This document shows, one piece after another, positions 1 through 12,300 of a stretch of 64,000 nucleotides of DNA; positions within the stretch are counted from its first letter, which is position 1, and each line of letters opens with the position of its first letter. This DNA comes from Rhyacichthys aspro. Lineage: Eukaryota; Chordata; Actinopteri; Gobiiformes; Rhyacichthyidae. The notes below the pieces were generated by a model that saw only the letters and a list, made by a program, of their open reading frames with translations, was not told where the DNA came from and searched no databases. A program made the position numbers and the translations under genes. The DNA lies in NCBI GenBank assembly GCA_036850595.1, contig CM072153.1, positions 10,930,169 to 10,994,168 on the forward strand, read 5' to 3'.

Positions 1-390
1 CTAAGGGAGTACTTGCGCATTGTGTTCTGCGTCCTGATTGGCTAAGGGACTGTAGCCCACTGTCAATCAATCTCCTCCGTGCCGTGTCTCCTGTACAGTA
101 CAGAATGCGTTCGGCTTGCCAAATTTACATAAATGTTCGATCGCTAGCAGTGTGACTCTGAAGTGCTGTATGTTTACCCGACAAAACCCACAATGTCGAT
201 GAAACGTTCTGCACCGACAAAGAGAAAATGTTAATGCCTGTCTGAGAAAAGTGTAAAGTGTGTGATGAGGGGTTTTACAGCCTTTAAACATATATAATAA
301 TTGTAAAAAATAAAGCTGACTACTTCGCACATTTCGCCTATTGCAGGTTATTTTTAGAACGTAAACCCTGCGATAAACGAGGGACCACTG
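1..390 (+). mobile_element. pogo/Tigger-like non-autonomous DNA transposon, right part (left end outside window)
   Basis: The right end, read on the minus strand, begins CAGTGGTCCCTCGTTTATCG, the terminal inverted repeat style of Tigger/pogo elements common in fish. It is followed on the plus strand by TA (391-392), the target dinucleotide of this superfamily. Inside lies an ATG at 193-195 that opens a short basic peptide (MSMKRSAPTKRK), resembling the start of a transposase. The frame then runs at once into sequence that looks like the element's 3' part. I infer an internally deleted derivative in which most of the transposase gene is missing. The left terminus is not in the window, so length and target duplication cannot be checked. 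Family assignment is from memory of the terminal motif. Confidence 0.65.
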
Positions 391-2885
391 TATATATATA
401 GCCTACTTTAATAATCTACCCATATGATATCACAGCCAGTTAAATGAACTGAAATGTACATGCGCATGCACAGGGTGTACATTAACACATGTATAATATT
501 ATGAATTCTTATCTTGGTTTGGTATCTTGCTGTATAAACAGAAATAAACAGAACTTTGTGTCCATGTGTTGTATCTCTAGCCTATGTTCCCATCTATAGA
601 TTAAATGAATACAATCAATGTAAGGGTATGTCCTTCAGAGAGAAGCCTTAACCTCACTTAACTCTTCCTCTACAGGCTCCATCTAAAAGGGATGGCTACA
701 TGATTCTCCTCATGGCTGCCATCGTTATACTGTGTGCTTTAAGTCAACAGGCAGCAGAGGAATCACTCATGCACAAACTATTACCAGCTGCAGCCTTGCT
801 CCTCAGAGGGAAATGTATCAGGAGAGGAGTGATGTTCAGCATTGATCCTTTGCTGTGCCTCTAGTCTGGCCACACTTTGTGACAGGGTATGACAACATAA
901 TGTCCATGACAGAACTTAGAGCTTATATCATCCATCAAATTCAAGTCTGGAGGAGCAGGGCTTTGGTGAAAGTCATGGAAGTTGATTTTAAGGGAGCGAT
1001 AAGACCAGCAGTGCGTTTCTTTATTCATTCATTTTGCTTCTTGCACTTATTCAGGGTCAGTGAGGACTGGAGTCTATCCATTGTGAACACCATGGACAAC
1101 TGCAGTGCATTACAGCTGACACTTGACCTCTAATGGCATTTCAACAAAAAGCAGATCTACAGAAATATAGTACCATGGGTCTCTGATTAGGTAAACCTAT
1201 TCATGACCTTTGTGGATTACAAAACAGACTTTCTAAAAGAATTTTATCTTGTCAATATTTCATTTCTTGGTACAGGACCTTCAAGAATCACATCACACAT
1301 TACACTGACTGGGGGTTGCTTTGCTTTCACATAAGACTGCATTTTGATTTGGTTAACACCAAACTATTGTCTACATTCAATAAAAAGATGCTCTTAGTGC
1401 TATGAATATGATATTAAAGGTCACCTGTAAGGCACACACAAATGCAACGTAAGTTCATTGAAATACTCTCCATACAAAACTAAACGTTCTGCAAACTATT
1501 TTTATTTTTCCTTTTCACTTTCCTTCCCAGATAACATCATCTTGCCAGCTGGTCGCACTCATTTATCAACACGATTTCTCTCACCACTACCATCCACACA
1601 TGGTCCTCCAGTCACAGTGTGTGAAAAGTGGCTATTGCTCTTCTTTAAAAAGATTTCTTTAATAAAGTTCTAATAGCTGTATATGTTAAATAACTTGCCC
1701 TATTTTTACTTTGGACTGTTTCTGACATACTTTTTTTTTTAATCGAATTTAAGGATAAACCAGGCTAGTTCACCTTATAACAGTTAAATATCACACATCA
1801 CCACATTCTCTGAAGTTCATCAGTAACAGCAGAAGTCCTATGGAGCCTGACAGTTTGACACTTTACACCCAAGTAGAAACTTTCCCACTTGTCAGCTGTA
1901 GATGCCAGTAGGGTGACAGAGGATAGTATTATATCATCATCAGTCCTTCACTGTGAGAAATACTATAAACATTTGTTGACTTTGTGAGTATGCATATACA
2001 GTATCTATGTGGAGCAGCCCTTATTGTTTATGGTTTTTAGTAAGTGTGAAGGAAGAGATATAACAGCGCTGCCTCCACATCAGACACCAAATGACTTTGG
2101 CCTTTTCAAGCTTTGCACAACATTTACTACATTGCTGGCTCCTCATTGCTGGCTCCTTTGGTTGACATGTAATTACCATAGCACTGAGAAACGATCAATT
2201 ATACCATCATGCTTTTCTTCTGTTGGCTCCTCGCCACACTGAGACCAGGAATATGTCATGACTGATCATCCGGCAGAATTTCAAAAGCTAATCTGAGAGC
2301 TGACCTTTACTGTAGAGCAGCTGCGATGATGGCCTTAAAATATTTTAGGCAGTCATGCTTTTGGGGGGAAAAGTATGAGTTTGAAAAATGCTATTATAAA
2401 ACGAGGACAAAGCAAATCATGCAAGAGATACGCCGGTGGCACTTGCTGCAAACTGATGGAAATCGTGTGCCTTCTAAGCCTCAGACAAACCCTGACTGTG
2501 AGTATTAGGAAAATGGGAGTAGAATGAATGATGGCAAGGGGGAGGAAGCCTCTGCAGGCCTTGTATTAGGTTAGGGCTTTAACATCAATATGGTGCAATA
2601 CACTAAGCACAAGGCTTTCCTAAAGACATTCCTCTCTGTCTTTCCTTGTGTCTCATTCTGTCATTCATACTGTATCTTATAACACTACTGATGTTCCCTC
2701 GTGCCATTCATTACTTAACCATTTTCATAATTACAGGCTCTCTCTGTGTGTAGCTGGCATCTAATGGGGAGATGAGTTAATGTGCATGACGTTAAGTGCT
2801 TTTCTTTTTCTCTAGCATGCAAATTCAAGTGAATTTGGCCTCCCACTAGTGTCTGCAGTCAAGACTGATAGTGATCATTTGCCCA

Positions 2886-2886
<1 letters not shown>
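391..2886. other. intergenic or intronic DNA, no gene seen
   Basis: No supported exon. A pyrimidine-rich acceptor-like site ends near 675 and is followed by a frame open to a TAG at about 861, but there is no donor, no recognised protein motif and no clear codon bias. An octamer-like ATGCAAAT lies near 2818. The rest is ordinary AT-rich sequence. Confidence 0.5.

Positions 2887-2924
<38 letters not shown>
2887..2924. repeat. (CA)19 microsatellite
   Basis: An uninterrupted CA dinucleotide tract of 38 bases is read directly from the sequence. It is likely to be length-polymorphic. Confidence 0.97.
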
Positions 2925-2925
<1 letters not shown>

Positions 2926-5900
2926 CCCTTCACATACAAACACATGTTTAAATTATACAAGCAAGTCCATCTAATCTGGTAGTAGCGAGTGGTTTATGTG
3001 CAGTTTTTGTCTCTAACATAAAAGCATTATAAAAGTCTTTTTTCATTTGGATGTAATGTCAGAATTAATTACTTTTTTCTTACAGGGAAATTATATTATG
3101 TGGGTGGTCTCCTGTTACTATCACTCATACACATTAATAAAAACATTTGTTTTCCCATTTGGTTTAGGAGTTCGGTAACAAGGGCATGAGTAGCTTCAGT
3201 TGCAAGTAACAACTAGCTGAAAAATACAGCAGCAGCACTCGATTTAGGTACTTCCCTCAAGCTTGTTGTTGTGCTCAATTTTCTTTTACAAATACCCATA
3301 ATAGACAAAACTAGTAGCTGTCAACAATGAAATTTAATTTTATACTCTGTTGGTGTTAAAGAGTAATGTACACATGGCTAGTTTTCATAAATACATCTAT
3401 ACTACATTATGGACGTGTGCATAATTCCTTGCATTCATTGACCTAGAGTGCGAAAAGGCAGAAACAAAACACATTAAACACAATATAAACGTATGGAACG
3501 GTCTTTAACCTGAGTAGTCCTTTCCAGATTTTATGATGACAGCCATTTCCACAGCTGCCATCTCAGTTTGAGAGAAGAACACAGTTTTCCAAGAAGAATA
3601 AATCCGGCTTGGCTATTTGGCGAAAATGCTGCAGGGTGTGATGCCAACAGTTAGACTTTACTAATGTGCAAAATTTAAAAGCAATTTTGATTTAATATAT
3701 TTGCATTTTCTCCACTTTGTACCACGCATACTCTCACAACACGAATAACAACGAATAACAATGAATGCATTAATTAATCACAACAAACTTCTAGTAAATT
3801 AGGCCCTAAAACTTATTTCATCATCAGTTTTCCCTCGCCAAAACTGAACAGTGATAACTAGTCGCATAAGGTAAGAGTGATATCTATGTCGTTCCTTGTG
3901 TTCAGTCCATTGGGTTTGATTACAACAGAAACAAACACAATGCCAAGGACAAGCCACTTGGTCTCGTCAGTTGATTTAGTCAGACTTTAGAATCTCCTTT
4001 CTCAGCTGGTGGTTCCATGTCCTTGATAAACGATTGTCTGTCCTCCTGTGCCCCGTTCACCAGCTGCTCCCTTCTGTTTTATACTCTCCAAATACTTCTG
4101 TCAGACAAACAGTCTCCAGAAATATCACCTTCTGTCAGTTCTATAAGTCAGCCTAGAGAGGAGAAATATAAAACACAGCCCACTGAATCCAGGCGGAACT
4201 ACAACGTAACAGATGTACTGCCAAAGTAAACAACTAATTGGTAATATGCTGTATTTTCAGAACTCACGTCCATTTCTAAGCCATAACAAAAAACACTGAT
4301 AATGTCAAAATCAATCTAGTTCGTAAAAGTCCTAAACCTTTTTATGTGCGCTCAAAAAGAAACTTCTTCTCCAGCCGCTCACTTTGTCTTCTCGTTACTG
4401 TAAGTGGCCACGAATTTGGAAAGTGAGAAAATGACATAGAATTAAAGTAATTGCAATATCTAATTTGTCCAGTGGGGGTTGCACTGTTTTAGTAAGAGTA
4501 GAAAATAAGTCAACACTGAGACCAAGAAATAAACTGCAGATGCAATTACTCCTTTGCACCTCTGCTCTCAATATAACCCCCTGTGGCCCCCTCATTACAC
4601 AAAACAGCATAAGTCTCAAAGCCATATTGTGAGGGTGAGTTTGTAGAAAATATACATGCATACATACATTTGCCTTTTTTTAGTTGTGAAAAAAATGAGA
4701 TGAGAACACCAACATTATAATTGTAATTCTTTGCGCTTATAAAAAAAGAAGGTGGTGAAAAATGGAGTTATACTTGGTTATTATGCTATTATTTTACTAG
4801 CCTGCCCACTTCAGATCAAATGGGACTGTGTGTGGTCTCTGAACTAAAATGAGTTTAGCACCCTTGCAATGCTTCCACGCCAAAAGCACATTTATGCATA
4901 TGTATTTTTAAATAACTTTACGCTACTGAAAAACGTGTATACAGATGTGTTCTACTTTGTTGAACTAAATACTACAAGGCATTATTTAAGTCGTGGTGTT
5001 ACTTTAAATCCCTCCTCGAATCCTGTGGTTGGGATCCGACTAAGGAAAGCAATCACTGGCACAAAGACATCAAAACAATTATTTCAAATTAATGTGTTCC
5101 AAATTTGTTTAAAAAGAAAAATTGTGTTTAATGATCAGCTCCCACAGCGGTGTATTGAGAGAGAACATGCAGATCTTGCAGGTTTGTTATGTGCTTGATC
5201 TGAGTGCTCTTATACAGCATGCCCAAATGAATCACCACTTTGGCATATTGCGCATTGGCTTTTTGTTCCCTGGCCCATCAAACTGTGCATGTACAAAGGC
5301 ACCCGCAGCTAAATTAATGTGGATTTGATTAGCAATTATTTGAAGTTGAGACATTGTTTTGCTATCCTCAAACACTCCCCAGCACACTTGTGGTAAAATT
5401 TAAAGGAAGCGCTCTACAGTCTTTTCTGCTGCCTGCCAGAGACTTCATCCGATATTCTGTGTAGCCTGTTTGTTCCTCTCAGTTCAATTTCATCCACTGA
5501 TCTCTGACACCGCTGTACCGCATTGTATCATTTATTTTCTGTTTTCTTACATTACACACTCTTCACCTGTCGTCTTGGAAAGGGTCGACCTGTTTGCGGT
5601 CCCTCTGATGTTTTAAAATGATACCCTGACCTTCAGCCTGTCCTTTTTTCCTGCACACATTTGAAAAGGAATCTAAGAGGGAAGACATCGCATTACATAA
5701 CTTTTTTTTTTTTTTTACCAATTCACACAGACCATAACTTCTATCACAGTGATGCTGTAAAGTTAACACATAATTTCCTCACATGCCCTCTTCAGCATTT
5801 TAATTTCATGGAGCTGATAGATTGTGGTCTTTCCACTGAAAAATATGTAAAATAACACAGTATTAAAATAGACTGAGATAGGGTGAAAGGGAAAAGAAAA

Positions 5901-6786
5901 ACCATTAAATAAAAAGGCTACTGGTGCTCTTTGTGGTTCAGATACTGTGGCCGTAGCTCTATTCACTCACACAAAATCAGATGAGTTTTTGTGAAAAGAA
6001 AAAGAATGGCCCAGAAAAGATTTGTAAGGCTCATTTGTCATCTTTTTCAGGACGACTGATGATTCCAGCCATAATTTATCACTCCCATTGAAGCCGACTT
6101 AAATAGAGCTTAGACTGGCCAACTCTAACAATGTCAAACTCTTGATATGGTGCTTTGTGAATAAAGTTAACATCATGTTTGAGGAAGCAGTCAGAATGAG
6201 ACGTGGAAGGATGGAAGATGAGAGAAAAATCGAAGGTGATTAAAGAGTCCGAGAGTCGTGCCATTCCTGTTTTCTGGCAAAGCAGTGCTTTAACAACATA
6301 AACATTGCCAAGAGCTAATGACTTCTTTAGTGTTGCAGCTGCTGCCAGGAGACTCACACAAAGATGTTTATTTATATGACAGCTCACACTATATACAATG
6401 GCGAATGTTGTGTCACTCCATAAATATAAGCCAAAAAATATGAGTGCCTCTGCTGGTTGGCTGCAGTGTGAGTCATAAACAACATTATAAAAAGAAAGCT
6501 TTAAACAAGTAATCAACATGGATTTTTACATGGATGAGCCTACCTTCGATATCAAATAATGCTTTGGATTGCTTACCTGCCATTCACATGTCATTTAAAT
6601 TCACTTCATAGTGAAAGCATCGTCTATTTGTGTACCTCCTTTGGGACTTGGCTAACTAATCAACTTCTCCAAAATTTCCATCTTTCAACTTTAAATAAGC
6701 CTGTTATACAAATGACGTCCATTGGTAATAGGTAATGTTGGAAATGTTCAAAAACTAGCATTAGTAGCTAGGATTTTGAAAGTGGC
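2925..6786. other. non-coding stretch with one possible conserved block
   Basis: No supported exon. A 15-base T run lies at 5702-5716. From about 6079 to 6519 the sequence is richer in GC and lacks stops in one minus frame (146 codons). It has no splice borders or codon bias and reads more like a conserved non-coding block than a gene. Alignment would be needed to decide. Confidence 0.4.
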
Positions 6787-6890
6787 ATGCAGCCAAACAC
6801 CCCTCCCCTCGCCAAGGACCCCACTCCAAAGCCACATTCCCTGGTTTTCAAGACTCTGGCAGAAGCAGACAGCTCTTGGCTGAATATCAT
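6787..6890 (+). CDS. coding exon of an unnamed gene, possible first coding exon
   Basis: The frame ATG-CAG-CCA-AAC starts at 6787 and stays open to a donor-like CAT|GTAAGC at 6890/6891, leaving two bases of a codon. The next exon begins with the one base needed to complete it, so the frame joins cleanly. The joined product would be 62 residues: a proline-rich N-terminal third, then a hydrophobic/aromatic C-terminal half. An in-frame TAG lies a few codons upstream. Either this ATG is the start of a micropeptide, or the AG at 6791-6792 is an acceptor and further exons lie upstream. That AG has a poor pyrimidine tract, which favours the ATG slightly. I do not recognise the protein family. Confidence 0.45.
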
Positions 6891-7422
6891 GTAAGCAAAC
6901 AACTCCTAATAATTATTATCGTCAGTTTATCTGCTGGTATTACTCACCTTGCTGTTATATTGAGCAGTTTTGTCTAAAATCTACCTTTAGGCATTACTTT
7001 ATGCAGCATCTGTTCAGCTAAGTAGTGATAGCTGGCTGCTGTACAAACAAACAAGCTCATAGCAAATCACTGAATAAGGCCTGCAGTGTTACTTCTCTGA
7101 AGATGATTTGAAACTATATTATATATTTAGCACTTTGAGCGGCAATTTTTACTTTGGGGATGAAATCACCAATATTATTAGTTAGGTAAATATAGTCTGT
7201 AGCTTGTAGCCTGTGATAGCCATGATTTATCAGACACTGTGATACATAATATAATAAATGGCGTTGTATAATAGTTTTCTGTGAGACAGAGTGATGAATA
7301 GATCACACAGTCACTATTGATTGAAATGGTTCAAACTAATTATTTGTCATTTAGGTCAAATGAAACCACAACAATAAAGCTCTAAATAAAACCTTTGTAT
7401 AATTCTTCTCTTTCGTTTGCAG

Positions 7423-7507
7423 GACATATTTCAAGGGCTTTCAAGAGCTTGTGACCCTAAACCCATTCATGATGGAATACAATAACTTCTACACTCCATG
7501 TGTTTAG
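7423..7507 (+). CDS. terminal coding exon of the same unnamed gene
   Basis: A strong acceptor (TTCTCTTTCGTTTGCAG) ends at 7422. The exon continues the frame of 6787-6890 as TYFKGFQELVTLNPFMMEYN and ends NFYTPCV followed by TAG at 7505-7507. An AATAAA signal follows 80 bases later, as expected for a last exon. The intron would be 532 bases. Phase agreement between the two exons, a good acceptor and a poly(A) signal together support a real gene end. The product is unnamed. It could be the C-terminus of a longer protein if exons upstream of the window's 6.8-kb point were missed. Confidence 0.5.
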
Positions 7508-7587
7508 ACCTAATACAGATAGAGGCTGATATAGTCTTTATCTATTATGTATTGTCTTTTAAATTATTTGTAAATCATTAACCTTTC

Positions 7588-7593
7588 AATAAA
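7588..7593 (+). terminator. AATAAA polyadenylation signal
   Basis: The canonical hexamer lies 80 bases after the TAG of the plus-strand exon ending at 7507. It probably defines the 3' end of that transcript. AATAAA is common in AT-rich DNA, so position matters more than the motif. Confidence 0.5.
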
Positions 7594-7632
7594 TTATTAT
7601 ATTATCGACATGACTATGATATTTACTTGTAC

Positions 7633-7752
7633 CTGTAAACTGGCTTTAAGGAAAGATCGCTGGAAAAGGTGGCACGTTGAATCCAGGCTGTAGTTCACTG
7701 GTGAGTGTGTCCTCCTGGTTGACACTGGTAGACATTTCTCTAGTGATGCAGA
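7633..7752 (-). other. candidate minus-strand exon with a short ORF
   Basis: On the minus strand an acceptor (ATTTTCTTGTATTGTTGCAG) precedes 7752 and a donor (TTTACAG|GTACAAGT) follows 7633. Inside is an ATG opening MSTSVNQEDTLTSELQPGFN and running 29 codons to a TAA that lies before the donor. So the exon cannot be an ordinary internal coding exon in this frame. It may be a 5' UTR exon with a short ORF, part of a non-coding RNA or a micropeptide. It would be spliced to the first exon at 9186-9390. If the transcript continues it runs antisense to the plus-strand exons at 6787-7507. Confidence 0.35.
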
Positions 7753-8126
7753 CTGCAACAATACAAGAAAATATATATGTTTGTGTCAGGGTTTTCTGAT
7801 ACAAAAATTACATTTCACAGTTAAAACCCACAGAAACGTTTGTTGACTTTTGTTGCTGGACAAAAATAGTGTCAAAAAGTTGCAGTAGTAACATGGAAGT
7901 AGTTGTCTAATGTTTCTACTAAGATATGTTCTCAATTTACTGTACAGTAACATGTATTAATTACAATTACAGTGAATTATTGTTTTTTGTAAATCTCTTT
8001 TTAAATTGAATGTAAAAAATGCAGTAAGATCAATGGAACAATTGTCACTGTTTTGTTTTTTTATTATTATTTATATTTTAAGTTTTGGGTTTTTGTTTTT
8101 TTTAAGTTATGTTATACTGCTTAGGC

Positions 8127-8146
8127 TTTTTTTTTTTTTTTTTTTT
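8127..8146. repeat. poly-T tract (20)
   Basis: A homopolymer run read directly. I see no SINE body beside it. Confidence 0.9.
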
Positions 8147-8286
8147 ACAGAATGTTGTGGCCATTTTTATTGTTACTGTGATTATTAAACTTTTGCAATG
8201 GAAAAAAACCCCACAGCTAACATAGACAGCACATAGCTGACACTGTCCTTAGCTCTAAATGTGAGAAAAAATAAGTATTTGCAATC

Positions 8287-8993
8287 ATCTAAGACAGTGG
8301 TTCTTCACACCAGTACCACTCTTGAAAATATTTGTCTTTCCAAGTACAACCTTTATGCTGATACCGATCTATGCCATTTTAAGTTTTATATGAACACACA
8401 CCTATCTTCCTACAGTATACGAATGGTATTAAATGAATTTTGTTTGCTGGGCTGCTTCTTTGAAATCACATTTTGAATTATTCAGCTTTTTAAGAGTCCA
8501 AACATTTAGTGGTATAGCGTATTATAGAAAAGTTGTAGAAGGAATACGATGACCCTATTTCCAGACCTCCAAACTGGGACACTTCTTTATATATAATTTC
8601 AACAGAACTAGAGCTGCAATGGTGCATTTGAACATAAGACACTAAAAAAAAAAAAAAAAAAAAACACAATATAGATGCTGTTTATGGGTAAAAAAAAACA
8701 TGGCGGGGCAAATGAATTAAGCAACAAAAATCTATGGCAAACTGTTGTAAAGTTTGCAGCAGTGATTACTGTTTGTTAAAATGGGGAAAACAGGGACATG
8801 CTGTTTAAAACTGGGATATATTTGTTACTTTACAGATATTTAATGGTACATGGGACAGAGTGTGTGAAAGCGGGACAGTCCCCATTAAATAGGGACACGT
8901 GGTACATTTTGTAGTCATCAGAGATTCTCAAGTAGGTTCCACCACAGTGAGCCAGGGTTCCCATCCCACAGTTTGAGAACCACTGATCTAAGA
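8287..8993. mobile_element. complete non-autonomous hAT MITE with perfect 8-bp target duplication
   Basis: The element spans 8295-8985 (691 bp). It starts CAGTGGTTCT and ends with the inverse, AGAACCACTG, the terminal signature of many vertebrate hAT elements. It is flanked by identical 8-bp copies of ATCTAAGA at 8287-8294 and 8986-8993, exactly the duplication length made by hAT transposases. The interior is AT-rich, has a 21-base A run (8644-8664) and encodes no transposase, so it depended on an enzyme made elsewhere. It sits inside the presumed first intron of the minus-strand transcript starting near 9390. The perfect duplication suggests fairly recent insertion. Confidence 0.93.
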
Positions 8994-9185
8994 CAACTGT
9001 AAAAATGAGACGCGATGTTGTTTGTGGAGTATTGACGCTACATGCAGCTAACGGCTAATGTAGTGTTAGCTTTATTAGCGTTAAATATGGGCATAACATA
9101 TAGACAAAATAAAACGTAACGTAAAAAGTAACAACACGTCACTCAAAATAAAGTAAGGATAACGTTAAGGAGCGGCGTTACTTAC

Positions 9186-9390
9186 CTTTGCAACAGAGGG
9201 ATACTAAAGTTAGAGTCCAGGAGTTTACAGGTGAGAGCCATGCGTCTTCAAAGTTGTAGCTGTTCCTGTCAGTATTTAGCTCCTGTCTTGAATGAGCAGC
9301 AGTCTAACTGTTTGCAGTCATGCATCTGAAGGTTTGGCTGTGCACGCCTCGTTTTCGGGCAAGGCCACATCTGACCGGAAGTATCGAGCT
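9186..9390 (-). other. candidate minus-strand first exon
   Basis: On the minus strand a consensus donor (TTGCAAAG|GTAAGTAACG) ends the exon at 9186. An ETS-type site lies just upstream, and the region has more CpG than its surroundings. The stretch 9040-9180 also has the TTAGC/GCTAA-rich texture often seen around fish first exons. An ATG opening MALTCKLLDSNFSIPLLQ stays open to the donor but meets a stop soon after joining the exon at 7752, unless an alternative acceptor is used. I therefore treat the exon as mostly 5' UTR. The right boundary (transcription start) is a guess. Confidence 0.45.
9374..9382. promoter_or_regulatory. ETS/GABPA-type site ACCGGAAGT
   Basis: ACCGGAAGT is the consensus for ETS factors such as GABPA, typical of TATA-less CpG promoters close to the start site. 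Here it lies about 190 bases from the minus-strand donor at 9186. The match is exact, and the role is inferred. Confidence 0.45.
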
Positions 9391-12300
9391 AAGGGGAATG
9401 TAGTTCGGCTAATGTGACGATTTTTGTGTGTGTGTTTTTTCTTTTTTTTCTTTAGACACCCAAGCTTTAAAAATGCATTTAAAAAACATTACCAATATTG
9501 CCTATATGCAGAAACACCAGGTGTGTGAGGGACCCCAGTGTTGTGTCAGAATCTCTTTGTTGGGTCTTATTTGGTCTTTGTGGCTGACTTATAGCTGAAG
9601 TTAATTGCAATTAAATTAAATTAAAATGAAAAGGGGCTATATCTTTATCCTAAACGTCTTTTGATCTTTATTGTGCCACCACATGCTGAGGTTTTAAGTA
9701 ATGCCGCACATTGACACCTGTCCTCATTAGATCTTTTTCTTCCAATAACACTTGTCTGTATGTGTGTTCACAGTGTTTTACATCAGCCTTAGTCACTGAG
9801 TGCTGCTTTGAGAAAGAATACATTCAAGCATTTCAGTTAGGGCTGTGCTGACATGCTTTTGACTGATACTTAATGTTTTTTTTTTTATTATTGTTTTTTA
9901 CTCATCATCTTTATTTATGTATACCTTCTGATATACTTGCATGCTGCTTTGCAATAATATATTTATGGAAGGTGAATCCTTAGGCTTAGTCTTGCTAAAA
10001 CACATTTGGTCTTAACTACCTCATTTATCGATTTAGGCCAAAAGAGCCAATGTATTTTATCCCTTCACTTGTGTATCTTTAAATGCAAGCCTCACGTTTC
10101 TGCTCACTCAGCAGCTCTGGCTCCTAGTCCCTTAGCAACTTTTCTCCCAGAATTATCATCCTAAACTCAGCCAGAGCTGGGCCAAGTGAGTGGTCCTGGC
10201 GCGTGCCCATGCTTGATGACATTGATTGGTTGAGTAAGTGAGACGTCTGCACGGTCGCTCTGTGGCCTTGCTGACCAAGGATCATAGACATGTCTCTGCC
10301 AGACCATCAGACTTCATTATCCAGCAGCAGGAGAGACATGAGGGCCCTAACTGGGTCCCAGAGGACACACAAGCCAGCAAATCACCTCCATTTCAGTGTT
10401 TGAGAGTCGTTTTCCTCTTGCTCTCTGTTCTTTACGGCGAGCTGTGTGGAGAGAGGCAACTCTGTAAGGAAGTAGAAACTTGTCGTAATAACCTTTTCAA
10501 TGACATCAATAGAGCAGACTCCCAACTTGAAAAGGGTACATTCTGCACTCTGCCCCACCAAGCTGTACAGTGCAGTTGAGTTTGGTATGTCAAACTTTTA
10601 TTCGCATTTCAATTATCAAAACTTTGGTGACGATACCAAAATAAACGTAAGGTACCACATATCATCACTAAAGTGGTACCACATCAAGGACCAGACAATC
10701 TGCAGTGAATCTATTAGTCAACAGAAAGTCAGGCAGAGTACAACATCAATGGTAAACTCCAACATAACATCTTTCATGTCAGCTTTTGCTACATGAAGTA
10801 ATCCATTGCATGTAAATTAAACAGTGCTTTTCCTGTTGCTGTGCATCTCATTTCTGACATTCCCTTTTTTCCAGGCACCCATTACCTCGGTGGCTTTTAT
10901 CAGCAGTGCATATGAGTTTTCTTTCCAGTTCTTTCTTGCCTGTAACTCTCCCTGTGAGCACGACAAAGAAGGATATCAAAGACGTCCAGCTGATCTGTAA
11001 TTCAAGCCTGCTGCCTTCTGATCACAAGGGATGAGCAGCAATCGCATTAGAGACAGAGCCTTCATACAGCATACATTTTTGAGCCGTGTATAGTGGACAA
11101 AGACATACAGCATAAAAATGGACAACAGTGAAATGAATGGAAGTAACTGTTTAATTAACTAAAAATCCCAAATATGTGTTTGACTGGGCTGAACAGACCA
11201 TTTTCTAACTGTGGAAAAGTGCTGTAAAACCTATTACTGTTATATTTCTCTATTAAGAAGTCTTTGTTGCTTCTGCTTCTAGAAACAGAGCCTGGAGCTG
11301 TTTTGGGGAAATTGTACTCTTGTAGAAAGACATTAGCCGTTAAATTGTCAATTTTTACCACAACTGGGGAATAAAGTGAGCTCCAAGACATATTTCAAGC
11401 CGATTGGCATTAATTAGGCATGTGATGCTGTAGATGTGTTACTGAGTGAGATTGAGAAAAAAAATAAAAGTGTTAATTTTTTCCTAACCCTACACTAGCT
11501 CTGGGCCAAATTATAGATGGTGTTACTGCAGTGTGGGAAAATCATAATTTCTACACACAACTACAGGAATTACTGTGTTTCATTTACACAATTATTAAAG
11601 CAACGTATGAGTCAGCTTTCTCTATTTTATCGTCTTGCAAACTGAAAAATAATTGCTATTACACCAAAACAGGATTCTGCAGTTGCTTGTAATGAATGCT
11701 TCTTCAAATCTTTTTACACCCCAGGGCTCATTGCAGACCATCTTATGGGGCAGATAAAATGTATTGGGCAAGTTGTAAAACTGTCTTTGCCAAACCAACA
11801 GGAAATTACTAGGCGTCTAGAGCACCTCAGGACTTCCCTTCAGTCTATTGTTTGAATGTGTGTCCATACTATTTCCTCAGCATGTAGGCTGTTCAGAACA
11901 GTCTGTCTTCATTTCACTGAGAGCCTTCTGATAGCTTTGCTGTAGTCATAGCAGTGGGGAAGTGTGTAAGCAGAGGAGCAGATTTTGATATTACAACAGC
12001 AGTTTAAGCTGCTGTAGACATTGGTTTTTGCTCTTTTCTTTTGGTTAAGCAGGATTTTCTACTGTTCAGAGCTCTGTGCACTGCACTTGACAGCAGTATG
12101 GCGTAACTTGTCATTTCCACATTTATGCTTAATAAATGTGTCTATTTTACTCAACCTTTCAATCCATGCCACTTTGCTGAAGTGATACCATGTAAGTGAT
12201 AGGCCTGCACAGTGTTATTTATTTTCATTTCCAACAGCAGCATTAAGTAAAAGCAATGCCATTTTAGTTATATACTGTAATTTAAATAGACATTTAGCAA

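Noticed and set aside
676..861. Open frame after an acceptor-like site
   Set aside because: No donor or partner exon. A frame of about 60 codons is common by chance.
6079..6519. 146-codon minus-strand open frame
   Set aside because: No splice sites or protein-like bias. More likely non-coding, perhaps conserved, sequence.
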